Source: Geomicrobium halophilum
GTDB lineage: Bacteria; Bacillota; Bacilli; Bacillales; Marinococcaceae
Reading direction: 5' to 3'
DNA: 64,000 nucleotides
NCBI RefSeq assembly: GCF_014207655.1
Contig: NZ_JACHHJ010000001.1
Coordinates: 186,001-250,000, forward strand
Positions 7,783 through 15,346 of the stretch are shown in pieces. Every line of letters starts with the position of its first letter. The first letter of the stretch is position 1. Position numbers and translations under genes: made by a program. The notes under the pieces are model-generated. The model saw nothing but the letters and a program-made list of their open reading frames with translations, did no database searches and was not told the origin of the DNA.

Positions 7783-9088
7783 AAACTGGGAAAACCGGAA
7801 TCTCCTCTATCGGATCAAAAGAGAAGTTGATCCCAAATTTGAGCTTGGTGCGGTTATTAAAGCAAAAGATGGGGAGCAGCCTTTTCTGTTTGAAAGAGTA
7901 AAAGGGTACCAATCTTCAATGGTGGCCGGGCTTGGTGGTGACAGGGAGTTAATGGCTGACAGCATAGGCGTTTCATCACCTGAACTGATTCCATCGTTGA
8001 TGGAGGCGATTGTTCATCCGAGGAAAACCAATACCGTCACATCCGCCCCCATCCATGACAATGTTGTGATTAACCCGCCCCAATTGGATGACTACTTTCC
8101 GATTCCAACCTTTCACGCAGAAGATTGCGGTCCGTATTATGTTTCAGGTGTACTGGTCGTTAAAGATCCTGAGGGACAAAAAAGATATACATCGATTCGT
8201 CGTATGGGATTCATCGGTGAAAATAAAACGAATATCGCGATTACTTCGCCGGAGTTACAACGTCAATATGCCGCCTTTGAAAAGCGTGGGGAACCGTTGG
8301 AAGTTGCGGTGATGTTTGGTGTTGTGCCGGCTGTTGTTCTCGCTTCGCAGGTTAGCACAACCTTGTTCCATACCGACAAACTTGATGTCGCAAGTGCGTT
8401 GCTTGGGCAATCGTTGGATGTTGCCAAATGCCGAACCGTCGATCTTGAAGTGTTGGCGGAAGCCGAAGTTGTTCTCGAAGGGAAAATTCTACCTCACGAA
8501 CGTGATGCAGAAGGTACTTTCGCGGAACTCGGTGGTTATTATGGGGGCGATATGCCGCAACCAATTGTCGAAATATCGGCGCTTACATTTAGGGACGGTG
8601 CGATGTCACAAACCATTTTCCCTGCTAGTGCGGAAGAGAAATTACCGATGTGTATCGTCCGTGAAATGACCCTGCTCAGCACTGTTCGGCAGGTGGTTGA
8701 AAATGTAAAGGCGGTGCATGTTCCGATGGCTGCGGCTGCTCGTCTTCATGCTGTCATTCAAATCGATAAAATGTCGGAGGGGGACGGAAAGCAAGCAGCA
8801 ATGGCTGCCTTTGCCAGTGATAAAGACTTGAAACATGTTGTTGTCGTTGATGATGATGTCAACCTCCTTAACCCTGAGGATGTTGAATGGGCTATTGCTA
8901 CAAGAGTCCAGGCTGACGTAGATATATTTATTATGCCCGGAGGCAAAGGTTCACCACTTGAAGCCTCTCACAATTTAAAAGGGGTGACGGCAAAAATGGG
9001 AATTGATGCCACAGTTCCCTTAGATCAAAAGGAAGCATTTAGAAGAGCTTCTATACCGATAGATATTGATCTGAACGATTATTTGTAA
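7751..9088 (+). CDS. ubiD: UbiD-family prenyl-FMN decarboxylase
   Basis: A 445-residue UbiD-family enzyme, which carries out reversible decarboxylation of aromatic or alpha,beta-unsaturated acids with prenylated FMN. Recognisable parts are the N-terminal domain, the SIRRMGF segment with the cofactor-binding Arg, HERDAEGTFAELGGYYG with the catalytic Glu pair, and the C-terminal FIMPGGKGSPLEAS region. It starts inside ubiX and is followed 28 bases later by the first shell gene. A heterocyclic carboxylate is an attractive substrate because the neighbours act on cyclic ureides and purines, but this is inference. Members of this family cannot be assigned a substrate from sequence. Confidence 0.88.
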   Translation: MNPVSIRELIENWENRNLLYRIKREVDPKFELGAVIKAKDGEQPFLFERVKGYQSSMVAGLGGDRELMADSIGVSSPELIPSLMEAIVHPRKTNTVTSAPIHDNVVINPPQLDDYFPIPTFHAEDCGPYYVSGVLVVKDPEGQKRYTSIRRMGFIGENKTNIAITSPELQRQYAAFEKRGEPLEVAVMFGVVPAVVLASQVSTTLFHTDKLDVASALLGQSLDVAKCRTVDLEVLAEAEVVLEGKILPHERDAEGTFAELGGYYGGDMPQPIVEISALTFRDGAMSQTIFPASAEEKLPMCIVREMTLLSTVRQVVENVKAVHVPMAAAARLHAVIQIDKMSEGDGKQAAMAAFASDKDLKHVVVVDDDVNLLNPEDVEWAIATRVQADVDIFIMPGGKGSPLEASHNLKGVTAKMGIDATVPLDQKEAFRRASIPIDIDLNDYL

Positions 9089-9116
9089 ACGTACACCTGT
9101 TTAGAGGGGGGAAACT

Positions 9117-9380
9117 ATGAGTGCAATCGGATTAATCGAAACAAGAGGGTTAACCTCGGCTGCTGAAGCTCTGGACTCGATGGCGAAAGCAGCTAACATC
9201 CGCTGTGTGGATTTAAAAAGAGTCGGTTCAGGTTTGATCACCGTCATTATAGAAGGGGACGTTGCCGATGTTAATTCAGCGGTAGAAATCGGGAAAGATT
9301 CTCCAGGCCGTGTTGGTGGAGAACTCATTTCTAGTAATGTCATCCCCCGACCGCATATAGAAATAGAAAAGCTATTGTAG
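9117..9380 (+). CDS. BMC-H shell protein 1
   Basis: An 87-residue single-BMC-domain protein. It starts MSAIGLIETRGL, has the alpha helix AAEALDSMAKAA, the pore-facing segment KRVGSGLITVIIEGDVADV, and ends VIPRPHIEIEKLL. Such proteins form hexamers that tile the flat facets of the shell. The pore loop is VGSG, small and likely open to small polar molecules. Ribosome site AGAGGGGGG precedes the ATG. It is the first of three BMC-H genes in the operon. Confidence 0.95.
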   Translation: MSAIGLIETRGLTSAAEALDSMAKAANIRCVDLKRVGSGLITVIIEGDVADVNSAVEIGKDSPGRVGGELISSNVIPRPHIEIEKLL

Positions 9381-9399
9381 AGGAGGTGGCAAAACATAA

Positions 9400-10347
9400 A
9401 TGACGGAATTTATGAAAGATATAGTCGGGCAAATACTCAACCAGAGTCAAACGGAAGCTCCCTCCGAAGAAAAAAATATAGCATCTTCCCAACTAGAAAA
9501 TCGCACGTCTTCAATTGAAGCTATTAACCGCCCGAATTATCAGTACCAAAACAAGGAAAAACGATTGTCGATTCATCCAGATAAAAAGTCGTCTTCGGGC
9601 GATGTAGCGACAAGAGAAAAATCAAAGCTTCAACCCAAACAGCCGGACCTGAATGTAACGGCAATCCCAAAACACTATGACAAAGATACACTTTCGAATT
9701 TGCATAGGATGTCCCTCGTTCAGGGGAATGAACCCATAGCTTCTGGAAACAGAGACTTGGGTGCCGCTAAAATGATTGGCAAATCAAAAAGTGGAGGTTC
9801 AGCTTGGCTTTTCCCCAATCCATCCGAAACAATAGGGAAATTTTTCAGAAGGAACCCTCAAAAAGATGCTGTAGGTGTCGTCCATTCTCCGGAGAGTTTA
9901 CCGAGTCAATTAATGTTTCTTCATTCCATTCTCTGTGAAAATCCAGAGGTCAAATTTTACATTGAATGGGATAAAGGAAATGAAGGGGAGTTTTTGCTTG
10001 AGCTGTATCATCAAGATGCAGGGTTTTTAAAAAAAATTCTTAACAATTTGTTTCAGCAAATCAATCGTCGCGCGATGAAAAGTCACGAAACATATAGCGC
10101 TGACTTTCCAAGTGCCTGGTTGTCGAAGCAACTCGGTATACATTTAACGGTGGAGAGACTTTCTATCATTGAAGGCCTTTCGTATTATAGCAACATTTCT
10201 TTGTTAGATCATGTGATGAAGTCAATCCCAGAAGGTACCATTAACTTTGATGTTGAGAACAGCTATCTACTCGTGGCGGGTAATAGTGATGTCGTGTCAG
10301 AAGTGGAAGAAGTTATCAAAAAAAACGGGGGCCAATTTATTGAGTAA
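9400..10347 (+). CDS. divergent tandem-BMC-like protein with N-terminal helix
   Basis: A 315-residue protein of no recognised family. Residues 1-17 (MTEFMKDIVGQILNQ) look like an amphipathic encapsulation-type helix, followed by about 130 polar, low-complexity residues. Residues about 155-220 (AVGVVHS, then a helix, then FLLELYHQDAGFLKKI) and about 252-313 (RLSIIEGLSYYSN, helix, YLLVAGNSDVVSEVEE) each follow the BMC-domain order strand, helix, strand, GD-like turn, helix. It may be a degenerate two-domain shell protein or a scaffold that holds cargo to the shell. It sits between shell genes 1 and 2 with AGGAGGTGG upstream. The BMC reading is by eye and needs a structure prediction. Confidence 0.7.
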   Translation: MTEFMKDIVGQILNQSQTEAPSEEKNIASSQLENRTSSIEAINRPNYQYQNKEKRLSIHPDKKSSSGDVATREKSKLQPKQPDLNVTAIPKHYDKDTLSNLHRMSLVQGNEPIASGNRDLGAAKMIGKSKSGGSAWLFPNPSETIGKFFRRNPQKDAVGVVHSPESLPSQLMFLHSILCENPEVKFYIEWDKGNEGEFLLELYHQDAGFLKKILNNLFQQINRRAMKSHETYSADFPSAWLSKQLGIHLTVERLSIIEGLSYYSNISLLDHVMKSIPEGTINFDVENSYLLVAGNSDVVSEVEEVIKKNGGQFIE

Positions 10348-10382
10348 TCAATCGTGATTTACTATGAGGGAGGTGGATATCA

Positions 10383-10835
10383 TTGTCTGCGCTGGGATTG
10401 ATTGAAACGATAGGATACACGACCGCCGTATCTGCAGCTGACGCAGCTGTTAAAGCTGCAGATGTCGAGATTCTTGGGGTTGAAAACGTCATCGGAGTCG
10501 AAGGTTATCTCGGTGTGACCATCCATTTAAGCGGAGATGTCGCGGCCGTTACTTCAGCGGTTGAAGCAGGAAAGGAAGCTGGGGAGACCATTGGAAAAGT
10601 AGTTTCAACACAAGTGATTCCGCGAACACATACGAATGTAAAGGACAAATTATTAAACAAATTTTTTGAAGGAACAAGTAAAGAATCAGCAAAGGGGTCA
10701 ACACAAACTAAAGATAAGCCTGTGAAAAAAACAGAGAATCAAGGTGAAGAAAGTAGCGAAAAATCAAGTAACATTAAAGCAGGGCAGAAACGAGATAAGG
10801 AAGATAAAGGAAACGGAAACACAAAAAAGGCTTAA
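10383..10835 (+). CDS. BMC-H shell protein 2 with long charged tail
   Basis: A 150-residue BMC-H protein. The first 95 residues are a standard BMC domain (SALGLIETIGYTTAV, HLSGDVAAVTSAVEAG, TQVIPRTHTN). About 55 further residues are rich in Lys, Glu, Ser, Gly and Asn and are probably disordered. The start is a TTG at 10383, chosen because GGGAGGTGG lies six bases upstream and the second codon matches the first residue of shell protein 1. The pore-region segment ENVIGVEGYLGV is longer than in the other two paralogues, so the hexamer pore may differ. The tail may face the lumen or cytosol and recruit partners; this is inference. Confidence 0.92.
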   Translation: MSALGLIETIGYTTAVSAADAAVKAADVEILGVENVIGVEGYLGVTIHLSGDVAAVTSAVEAGKEAGETIGKVVSTQVIPRTHTNVKDKLLNKFFEGTSKESAKGSTQTKDKPVKKTENQGEESSEKSSNIKAGQKRDKEDKGNGNTKKA

Positions 10836-10850
10836 ACTAGGGAGGTAATC

Positions 10851-11132
10851 ATGATGGGTGAAGCATTAGGATTAGTGGAAACAAAAGGACTTGTAGGGGC
10901 TATAGAAGCAGCTGACGCTATGGTAAAGGCAGCTAATGTAGAAATTTGTGGGTACGATAAAATTGGTTTTGGATTAGTAACAGTCATGGTGCGAGGAGAT
11001 GTAGGCGCCGTCAAGGCAGCGACAGATGCCGGTGCCAATGCTGCCGGACGAGTAGGAGAACTTATTTCTGTCCATGTCATTCCACGCCCACACAGCGAAA
11101 TCGAGCGTTCCCTTCTTTCTAAGGGTGAATAA
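10851..11132 (+). CDS. BMC-H shell protein 3
   Basis: A 93-residue BMC-H protein: [19 protein letters not shown], then [20 protein letters not shown], then [15 protein letters not shown]. The pore segment is IGFG, with Phe in place of the Ser of paralogue 1, so pore size or polarity probably differs. GGGAGGTAATC precedes two adjacent ATG codons (10851 and 10854). It follows shell protein 2 after 15 bases and is followed by the flavoprotein gene after 2 bases, consistent with one transcript. Confidence 0.95.
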   Translation: MMGEALGLVETKGLVGAIEAADAMVKAANVEICGYDKIGFGLVTVMVRGDVGAVKAATDAGANAAGRVGELISVHVIPRPHSEIERSLLSKGE

Positions 11133-11134
11133 GT

Positions 11135-11878
11135 ATGAATCCCAAGCGGCAAAGTGCGGTGGTCACATACACTTTGCAGGCACTTTTAAACAAGAATAAA
11201 AAAGAGTCGGAACCATCTCACCCCCCAGAGATTCTGGCTCTTCTTTCCCGTCACAAAGTCGGGATGGAACAAGGTTTCGCTGCGTTAAAAACGTTAAAAG
11301 CGAGTGGAGCAACGGTTTATATAAGCATGGAAGAGTCGATTTTAGACGAATATAGAAGAGAAGAAATTGCTGCAATGACAGGTATTGACGCCTTTGTTTC
11401 AGAGGATGAGCTCGAGGAAGTTGAAGTTAGATTTTCATCTTTTTTTATACCTGTTTTATCTTTTTCACTCGTTTCCGATTTATTACGGTTCAACAGTAAT
11501 CGCCCGTTTATCCAAGTTTTATTGTGGGCTTTAATGAAAGATAAATCAGTTAGCGCCTTGGGGATTGGCTCCAACCCATATCATTCGGTATGGCAAAATG
11601 CTGGATTGAATTACGGGGCTCCGTTATTGAAACATGAATTGAAAAAGCAATTGGACCAGCTCCGTGGTTACGGCATCCAATTGTTAGAAGGCGAACGAGA
11701 AATTCATCAACACCTAATTTCTCGATTAGCAAGTAAGAAAAGAATCATAACAGCAGAAGAAGTTAAACAAATGGCAAACCAATCCCACAGTGAAGTTTAC
11801 ATCGATTCCCAAACGATCATTACCCCTCTTGCTAGAGACTTCGCAAGAAATTACGATATTCAAATTCATGAGGAATGA
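11135..11878 (+). CDS. BMC-associated flavoprotein-like protein
   Basis: A 247-residue protein. Residues about 40-170 resemble the HFCD flavoprotein fold (UbiX, Dfp, EpiD): GFAALKTLKASGATVYISM corresponds to the first helix and strand, and FFIPVLSFSLVSDLLRF to the FMN-binding loop region, although the usual GxTG and PaTaN motifs are altered. The C-terminal 45 residues (RIITAEEVKQMA, TIITPLARDFARNYDIQI) match a motif seen at the N terminus of EutQ and in other BMC-associated proteins. The stop overlaps the vertex-protein reading region by 4 bases. Function is unknown. It may be a cofactor-binding accessory rather than an enzyme. Confidence 0.65.
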   Translation: MNPKRQSAVVTYTLQALLNKNKKESEPSHPPEILALLSRHKVGMEQGFAALKTLKASGATVYISMEESILDEYRREEIAAMTGIDAFVSEDELEEVEVRFSSFFIPVLSFSLVSDLLRFNSNRPFIQVLLWALMKDKSVSALGIGSNPYHSVWQNAGLNYGAPLLKHELKKQLDQLRGYGIQLLEGEREIHQHLISRLASKKRIITAEEVKQMANQSHSEVYIDSQTIITPLARDFARNYDIQIHEE

Positions 11879-11892
11879 GAGGACGATGGATA

Positions 11893-12174
11893 ATGGAAAT
11901 CGGTATTGTAATCGGGACGGTTACAGCAACGAGGAAAGATGAACATTTAGTCGGTACAAAAATGTTGGTTACACAACCTGTTGGTATTGATGAAAAGCCA
12001 ACTGAATCACAACCCATTATTACTGTCGATACAGTTGGTGCAGGGGTTGGAGAAAGTGTGATTTTCGTTAAGGGTAGTATGGCTTCTAGAGCGGTTCATA
12101 ATAAGGATTCGCCTGTTGATGCGGCTATTGTTGGTATTATAGATGTTTTGGAATGCGACTATAGGAAAGGGTGA
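11893..12174 (+). CDS. BMC-P vertex protein, EutN/CcmL family
   Basis: A 93-residue single-domain protein (MEIGIVIGTVTATRKDE, VGTKMLVTQPV, ITVDTVGAGVGESVIFVKGS, PVDAAIVGIIDVLE). EutN/CcmL proteins form pentamers that cap the vertices of BMC shells. The ATG at 11893 gives the normal N terminus; an earlier in-frame ATG at 11875 overlaps the previous gene. Only one vertex gene is present in the operon. The stop overlaps the start region of the adenine deaminase gene. Confidence 0.95.
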   Translation: MEIGIVIGTVTATRKDEHLVGTKMLVTQPVGIDEKPTESQPIITVDTVGAGVGESVIFVKGSMASRAVHNKDSPVDAAIVGIIDVLECDYRKG

Positions 12175-12179
12175 AGCAA

Positions 12180-13991
12180 ATGGAAGCAACTGAATTTAAA
12201 GAAGCGATCCAACGCCGAAAATTGATCGATGTATTGTTGGATCATCACCAGTTCGCTGATCTTGTTCTTCAAGGTGGTTACGTGATCAACACGGTAACTA
12301 GAGAAATTTATGAAGCGGATGTCGCTGTCAAAGGCGAGTATATTTTACTAATCGGAGATGCAAAGGATTTGATTGGATCATCAACCACTGTGCAAGATGT
12401 ACAGGGCAAGTTTATCAGCCCCGGATTTATAGATTCGCATATGCATTTTGAAAGTGCAATGTTGACGAGTACGGAATTTTCAAGACTTTCGATTCCTACG
12501 GGAACAACGACCCTTGTTGGGGATCCACATGAGATCGGAAATGTCCTTGGCGTTCATGGTATGCAGGAAATGATTAAAGAAGCGAAAACATTGCCAAATC
12601 AAGTGTATTTTACTGTCCCGTGTGCAGTGCCTGATGCCCCCGGGTTGGAGACTTCCGGGGAAGACGTAGATGCAAGGCACATGAAAGAATTGTTGCAAGA
12701 TGAAAATGTTCAAGGAATCGGAGAAATCCAAAGTTTCAGTAATATTAATCCCGTCTTTCAAAATGCTCCGGAAATCATAGACGATTTGGTAGCTTCGGTG
12801 TCCTATGCAAATAGCATTGGCAAAACGGTTGAGGGAAACGCCCCGGGTTTGTTTGGCAAAGAGCTTGCGGCACATATTATTAGTGGAGGAACACATATTT
12901 CTTGTCATGAAACAACGACGAAGGAAGAAACGGTTGAAAAATTACGTTACGGTGTGAGTGTGTTTATGCGGGAAGGCTCTTCCCAAAGGAACATGGCAGA
13001 ATGTGTTCGCGCTATTAAAGAAGAAGGTATCGATTCGAGGCGTGCCATAGTTGTTTCAGATGACATGGTTCCTGAAGATCTTTTAAAAGATGGCCACATG
13101 AATGACATTATCAGAAGGACGATCGTCGAGGGAATTGATCCGGTTGAAGCGATTCAAATGGCGACGATTAACCCAGCCACCCATTTTGGTATGAAGGATG
13201 TGGGTGTTTTGGCTCCTGGTAAGCGCGCAAATATTGCGGTCATTAGCGATTTAAACGAGATGACGATTGATAAGGTTTACTTGAACGGAGTTGCGGCAGC
13301 GGAAAAAGGCGAACTGACGATTGACCTTCCTGCTTACACGTACCCGGAAAGTGTTAAAACTTCGGTAAAGAGAAAGCCGGTTGAAGCCGGCGATTTGCAT
13401 ATCTCGGCTAGTGGTAGCAAAGCCCGTGTACGATCAATCGTCGCTATCCCTGATCAGAATTTAACAGGTGCAAAAGAATTTGATTTGAATGTTTCCGATG
13501 GCATCGTACAACCTTGTCTTAAACAGGATGTTCTTCCTCTTTTGGTGGTCGAGCGCCATGGAAGAAGCGGAAAAATCGGAAAGTCGTTTTTGCACGGGTT
13601 CAAGCTGCAAAATGGTGCTATTGCTGAAAGTGTTGCGCATGACACACATAATATCATCGTGACTGGAACGAACTATGACGATATGGTCACTGCAGTTAAT
13701 CGCGTTATTTCAATGAACGGTGGCATTGCCATGATCAAGGATGGAAAAGTGGTCGGTGACTTGCCACTTAAAGTTGGCGGATTGATCACCGATGAACTGA
13801 GCGGAAAAGAAGTGAGTGAGCGTGTCGGTGAACTTTCACAATTAGCTAAAGACGTACTGGGCTGCGGTATGCACGTCCCATTCATGCATTTGTCTTTTTG
13901 GTCGCTCGTGACAAGCCCTGAATGGAAAATCACCGACATGGGCTTAATTGATGTTGACAAATTTGAAGTGCTTTCTGCTGTTGTAGAATAA
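12180..13991 (+). CDS. ade: adenine deaminase
   Basis: A 603-residue enzyme of the bacterial adenine deaminase family (adenine to hypoxanthine plus ammonia). Metal-site motifs are DSHMHFES (His87, His89), GTTTLVGDPHEIGN, GNAPGL, SCHETTTKEE and SDDMVPEDL, with the family's long C-terminal domain ending MHLSFWSLVTSPEWKITDMGL. The ATG at 12180 has AGGAAAGGG upstream; a GTG at 12171 in the same frame is possible. The N-terminal ATEFKEAIQRRKLIDVLL helix is a little longer than usual and could target the enzyme to the shell, which is inference. Location right after the vertex gene suggests the compartment handles purines. Confidence 0.88.
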   Translation: MEATEFKEAIQRRKLIDVLLDHHQFADLVLQGGYVINTVTREIYEADVAVKGEYILLIGDAKDLIGSSTTVQDVQGKFISPGFIDSHMHFESAMLTSTEFSRLSIPTGTTTLVGDPHEIGNVLGVHGMQEMIKEAKTLPNQVYFTVPCAVPDAPGLETSGEDVDARHMKELLQDENVQGIGEIQSFSNINPVFQNAPEIIDDLVASVSYANSIGKTVEGNAPGLFGKELAAHIISGGTHISCHETTTKEETVEKLRYGVSVFMREGSSQRNMAECVRAIKEEGIDSRRAIVVSDDMVPEDLLKDGHMNDIIRRTIVEGIDPVEAIQMATINPATHFGMKDVGVLAPGKRANIAVISDLNEMTIDKVYLNGVAAAEKGELTIDLPAYTYPESVKTSVKRKPVEAGDLHISASGSKARVRSIVAIPDQNLTGAKEFDLNVSDGIVQPCLKQDVLPLLVVERHGRSGKIGKSFLHGFKLQNGAIAESVAHDTHNIIVTGTNYDDMVTAVNRVISMNGGIAMIKDGKVVGDLPLKVGGLITDELSGKEVSERVGELSQLAKDVLGCGMHVPFMHLSFWSLVTSPEWKITDMGLIDVDKFEVLSAVVE

Positions 13992-14000
13992 GGGGGTTCA

Positions 14001-14690
14001 ATGATGAGCAATGTAAGATTAATAGATCTTTCTCAAGAGATTTACAATGGCATGCCAGTCTTTCCGCTTCATCAAAAAACGTTTATATTTCCAAACAAAA
14101 CACACGAAGAAGCAAAAAAAGAAATTGGATTTGAATTTGCAACCAACAATTTGTTGATTAACGAACATGGACCGACACATACTGACGCCACATATGAATT
14201 TGATCCAAATGGAAAAACACTTGATGAAATGTCGCTGGATTATTTTTATGGCCCTGCCGTCTGCCTTGATCTATCCCATGTTTCACCAGATGCTTATATA
14301 ACTGCCGATGAACTTGAGAGAGCATTAAACCATTCGGGCCAAATGCTTGATAAAGGTGACATTGTTCTTCTTTATACCGGGCATTACGAACGTGCTTATG
14401 GAACGGACGAATGGCTCAATCGTTATACAGGGTTGGATATCGAAGGGGCTAGATGGCTTGCAGAGAAAGGTGTTGTCAACATTGGAATAGACGCTCCGGC
14501 CATTGATAATCCGAAAGACCCGAAATTTTCAGGTCATCTGATTTGCCGCCAATACGAAATGTCAAACACAGAAAACTTGTGTAACTTGGATAAAATCGCA
14601 GGCAAACGATTTTTATATTTTGGGTTACCGTTACGGATTCGTGAAGGGACGGGTTCACCGATTCGAGCAGTGGCTGTATTTTTAGAATAG
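14001..14690 (+). CDS. cyclase-family metal-dependent hydrolase
   Basis: A 229-residue protein of the cyclase/kynurenine-formamidase family. The metal motif is HGPTHTDAT (family form HGTHxDxP), and the C-terminal GTGSPIRAVAVF stretch is typical. Family members hydrolyse formyl amides or isatin, or act on cyclic imides. Two adjacent ATG codons (14001, 14004) follow AAGGGGG; the second has the better spacing. In this operon it may act on a formamide or cyclic intermediate of ring cleavage. This is inference, as the family is functionally broad. Confidence 0.8.
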   Translation: MMSNVRLIDLSQEIYNGMPVFPLHQKTFIFPNKTHEEAKKEIGFEFATNNLLINEHGPTHTDATYEFDPNGKTLDEMSLDYFYGPAVCLDLSHVSPDAYITADELERALNHSGQMLDKGDIVLLYTGHYERAYGTDEWLNRYTGLDIEGARWLAEKGVVNIGIDAPAIDNPKDPKFSGHLICRQYEMSNTENLCNLDKIAGKRFLYFGLPLRIREGTGSPIRAVAVFLE

Positions 14691-14725
14691 GTAGGCAAAT
14701 GAAAAAGTAAAGGGGAGCAAGAGAC

Positions 14726-15346
14726 ATGGTGCTTACGAGGGAAGTTATTCATGAAGAAATTTTCATCCCGCCTTACGAGGGGAGAGGTGCGGAACTAAAG
14801 GCTGGAGATGAATTAATTATCATCGATGTGGAAGGAAAGCAAGTGGGTGATTTTGTTTGTTTTAACAAACATGATGAAGATGAACATATCTCACCGGTTC
14901 ATATGCGTGCTTCATTGAGCAGTATTCGGTTAAAACCGGGGGACGGCTTATATAGTAACAGACGGCGTCCACTCATGGAACTCATCGAGGATACGGTCGG
15001 CAAACACGATTTCTTTTTTCCCGCCTGCGATGATCACAGGTATAGAGTGGATTTCGGCAAGGAAAATCACCCGAATTGCCACGATAATTTGCAACAAGCT
15101 ATAAAGACATTTGGGCTTAACCAAGTCATGGTCCCGGACCCGATTAATTGGTTTATGAACAACGTCCTGGATGAAGTTGGAGATTATAAGATTCACGAAC
15201 CATTATCGAAACCGGGTGATTATGTGCGTCTTAGGGCCGTCGAGGATGTTGTCATCGCCTGCTCAACTTGTTCGCAAGATATGGAGGCGGTTAATGGGTG
15301 GAAAGTAACACCTTTGAAACTGCAAATCTTGGGGGGAGTCCGGTGA
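14726..15346 (+). CDS. DUF1989 (urea carboxylase-associated) protein
   Basis: A 206-residue protein of the DUF1989 family, often named urea-amidolyase-associated protein. Conserved segments are GDFVCFNKHDEDEHIS, HDFFFPACDDHRY, HPNCHDNL, DPINWFMN and the C-terminal ACSTCSQDMEAVNG. The His and Cys clusters look like a metal site. Family members commonly lie beside urea carboxylase or allophanate hydrolase genes, so a role in late nitrogen release is plausible, but no biochemical function is assigned here. RBS AAGGGGAGC precedes the ATG. Its stop overlaps the GTG start of the next gene. Confidence 0.85.
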   Translation: MVLTREVIHEEIFIPPYEGRGAELKAGDELIIIDVEGKQVGDFVCFNKHDEDEHISPVHMRASLSSIRLKPGDGLYSNRRRPLMELIEDTVGKHDFFFPACDDHRYRVDFGKENHPNCHDNLQQAIKTFGLNQVMVPDPINWFMNNVLDEVGDYKIHEPLSKPGDYVRLRAVEDVVIACSTCSQDMEAVNGWKVTPLKLQILGGVR

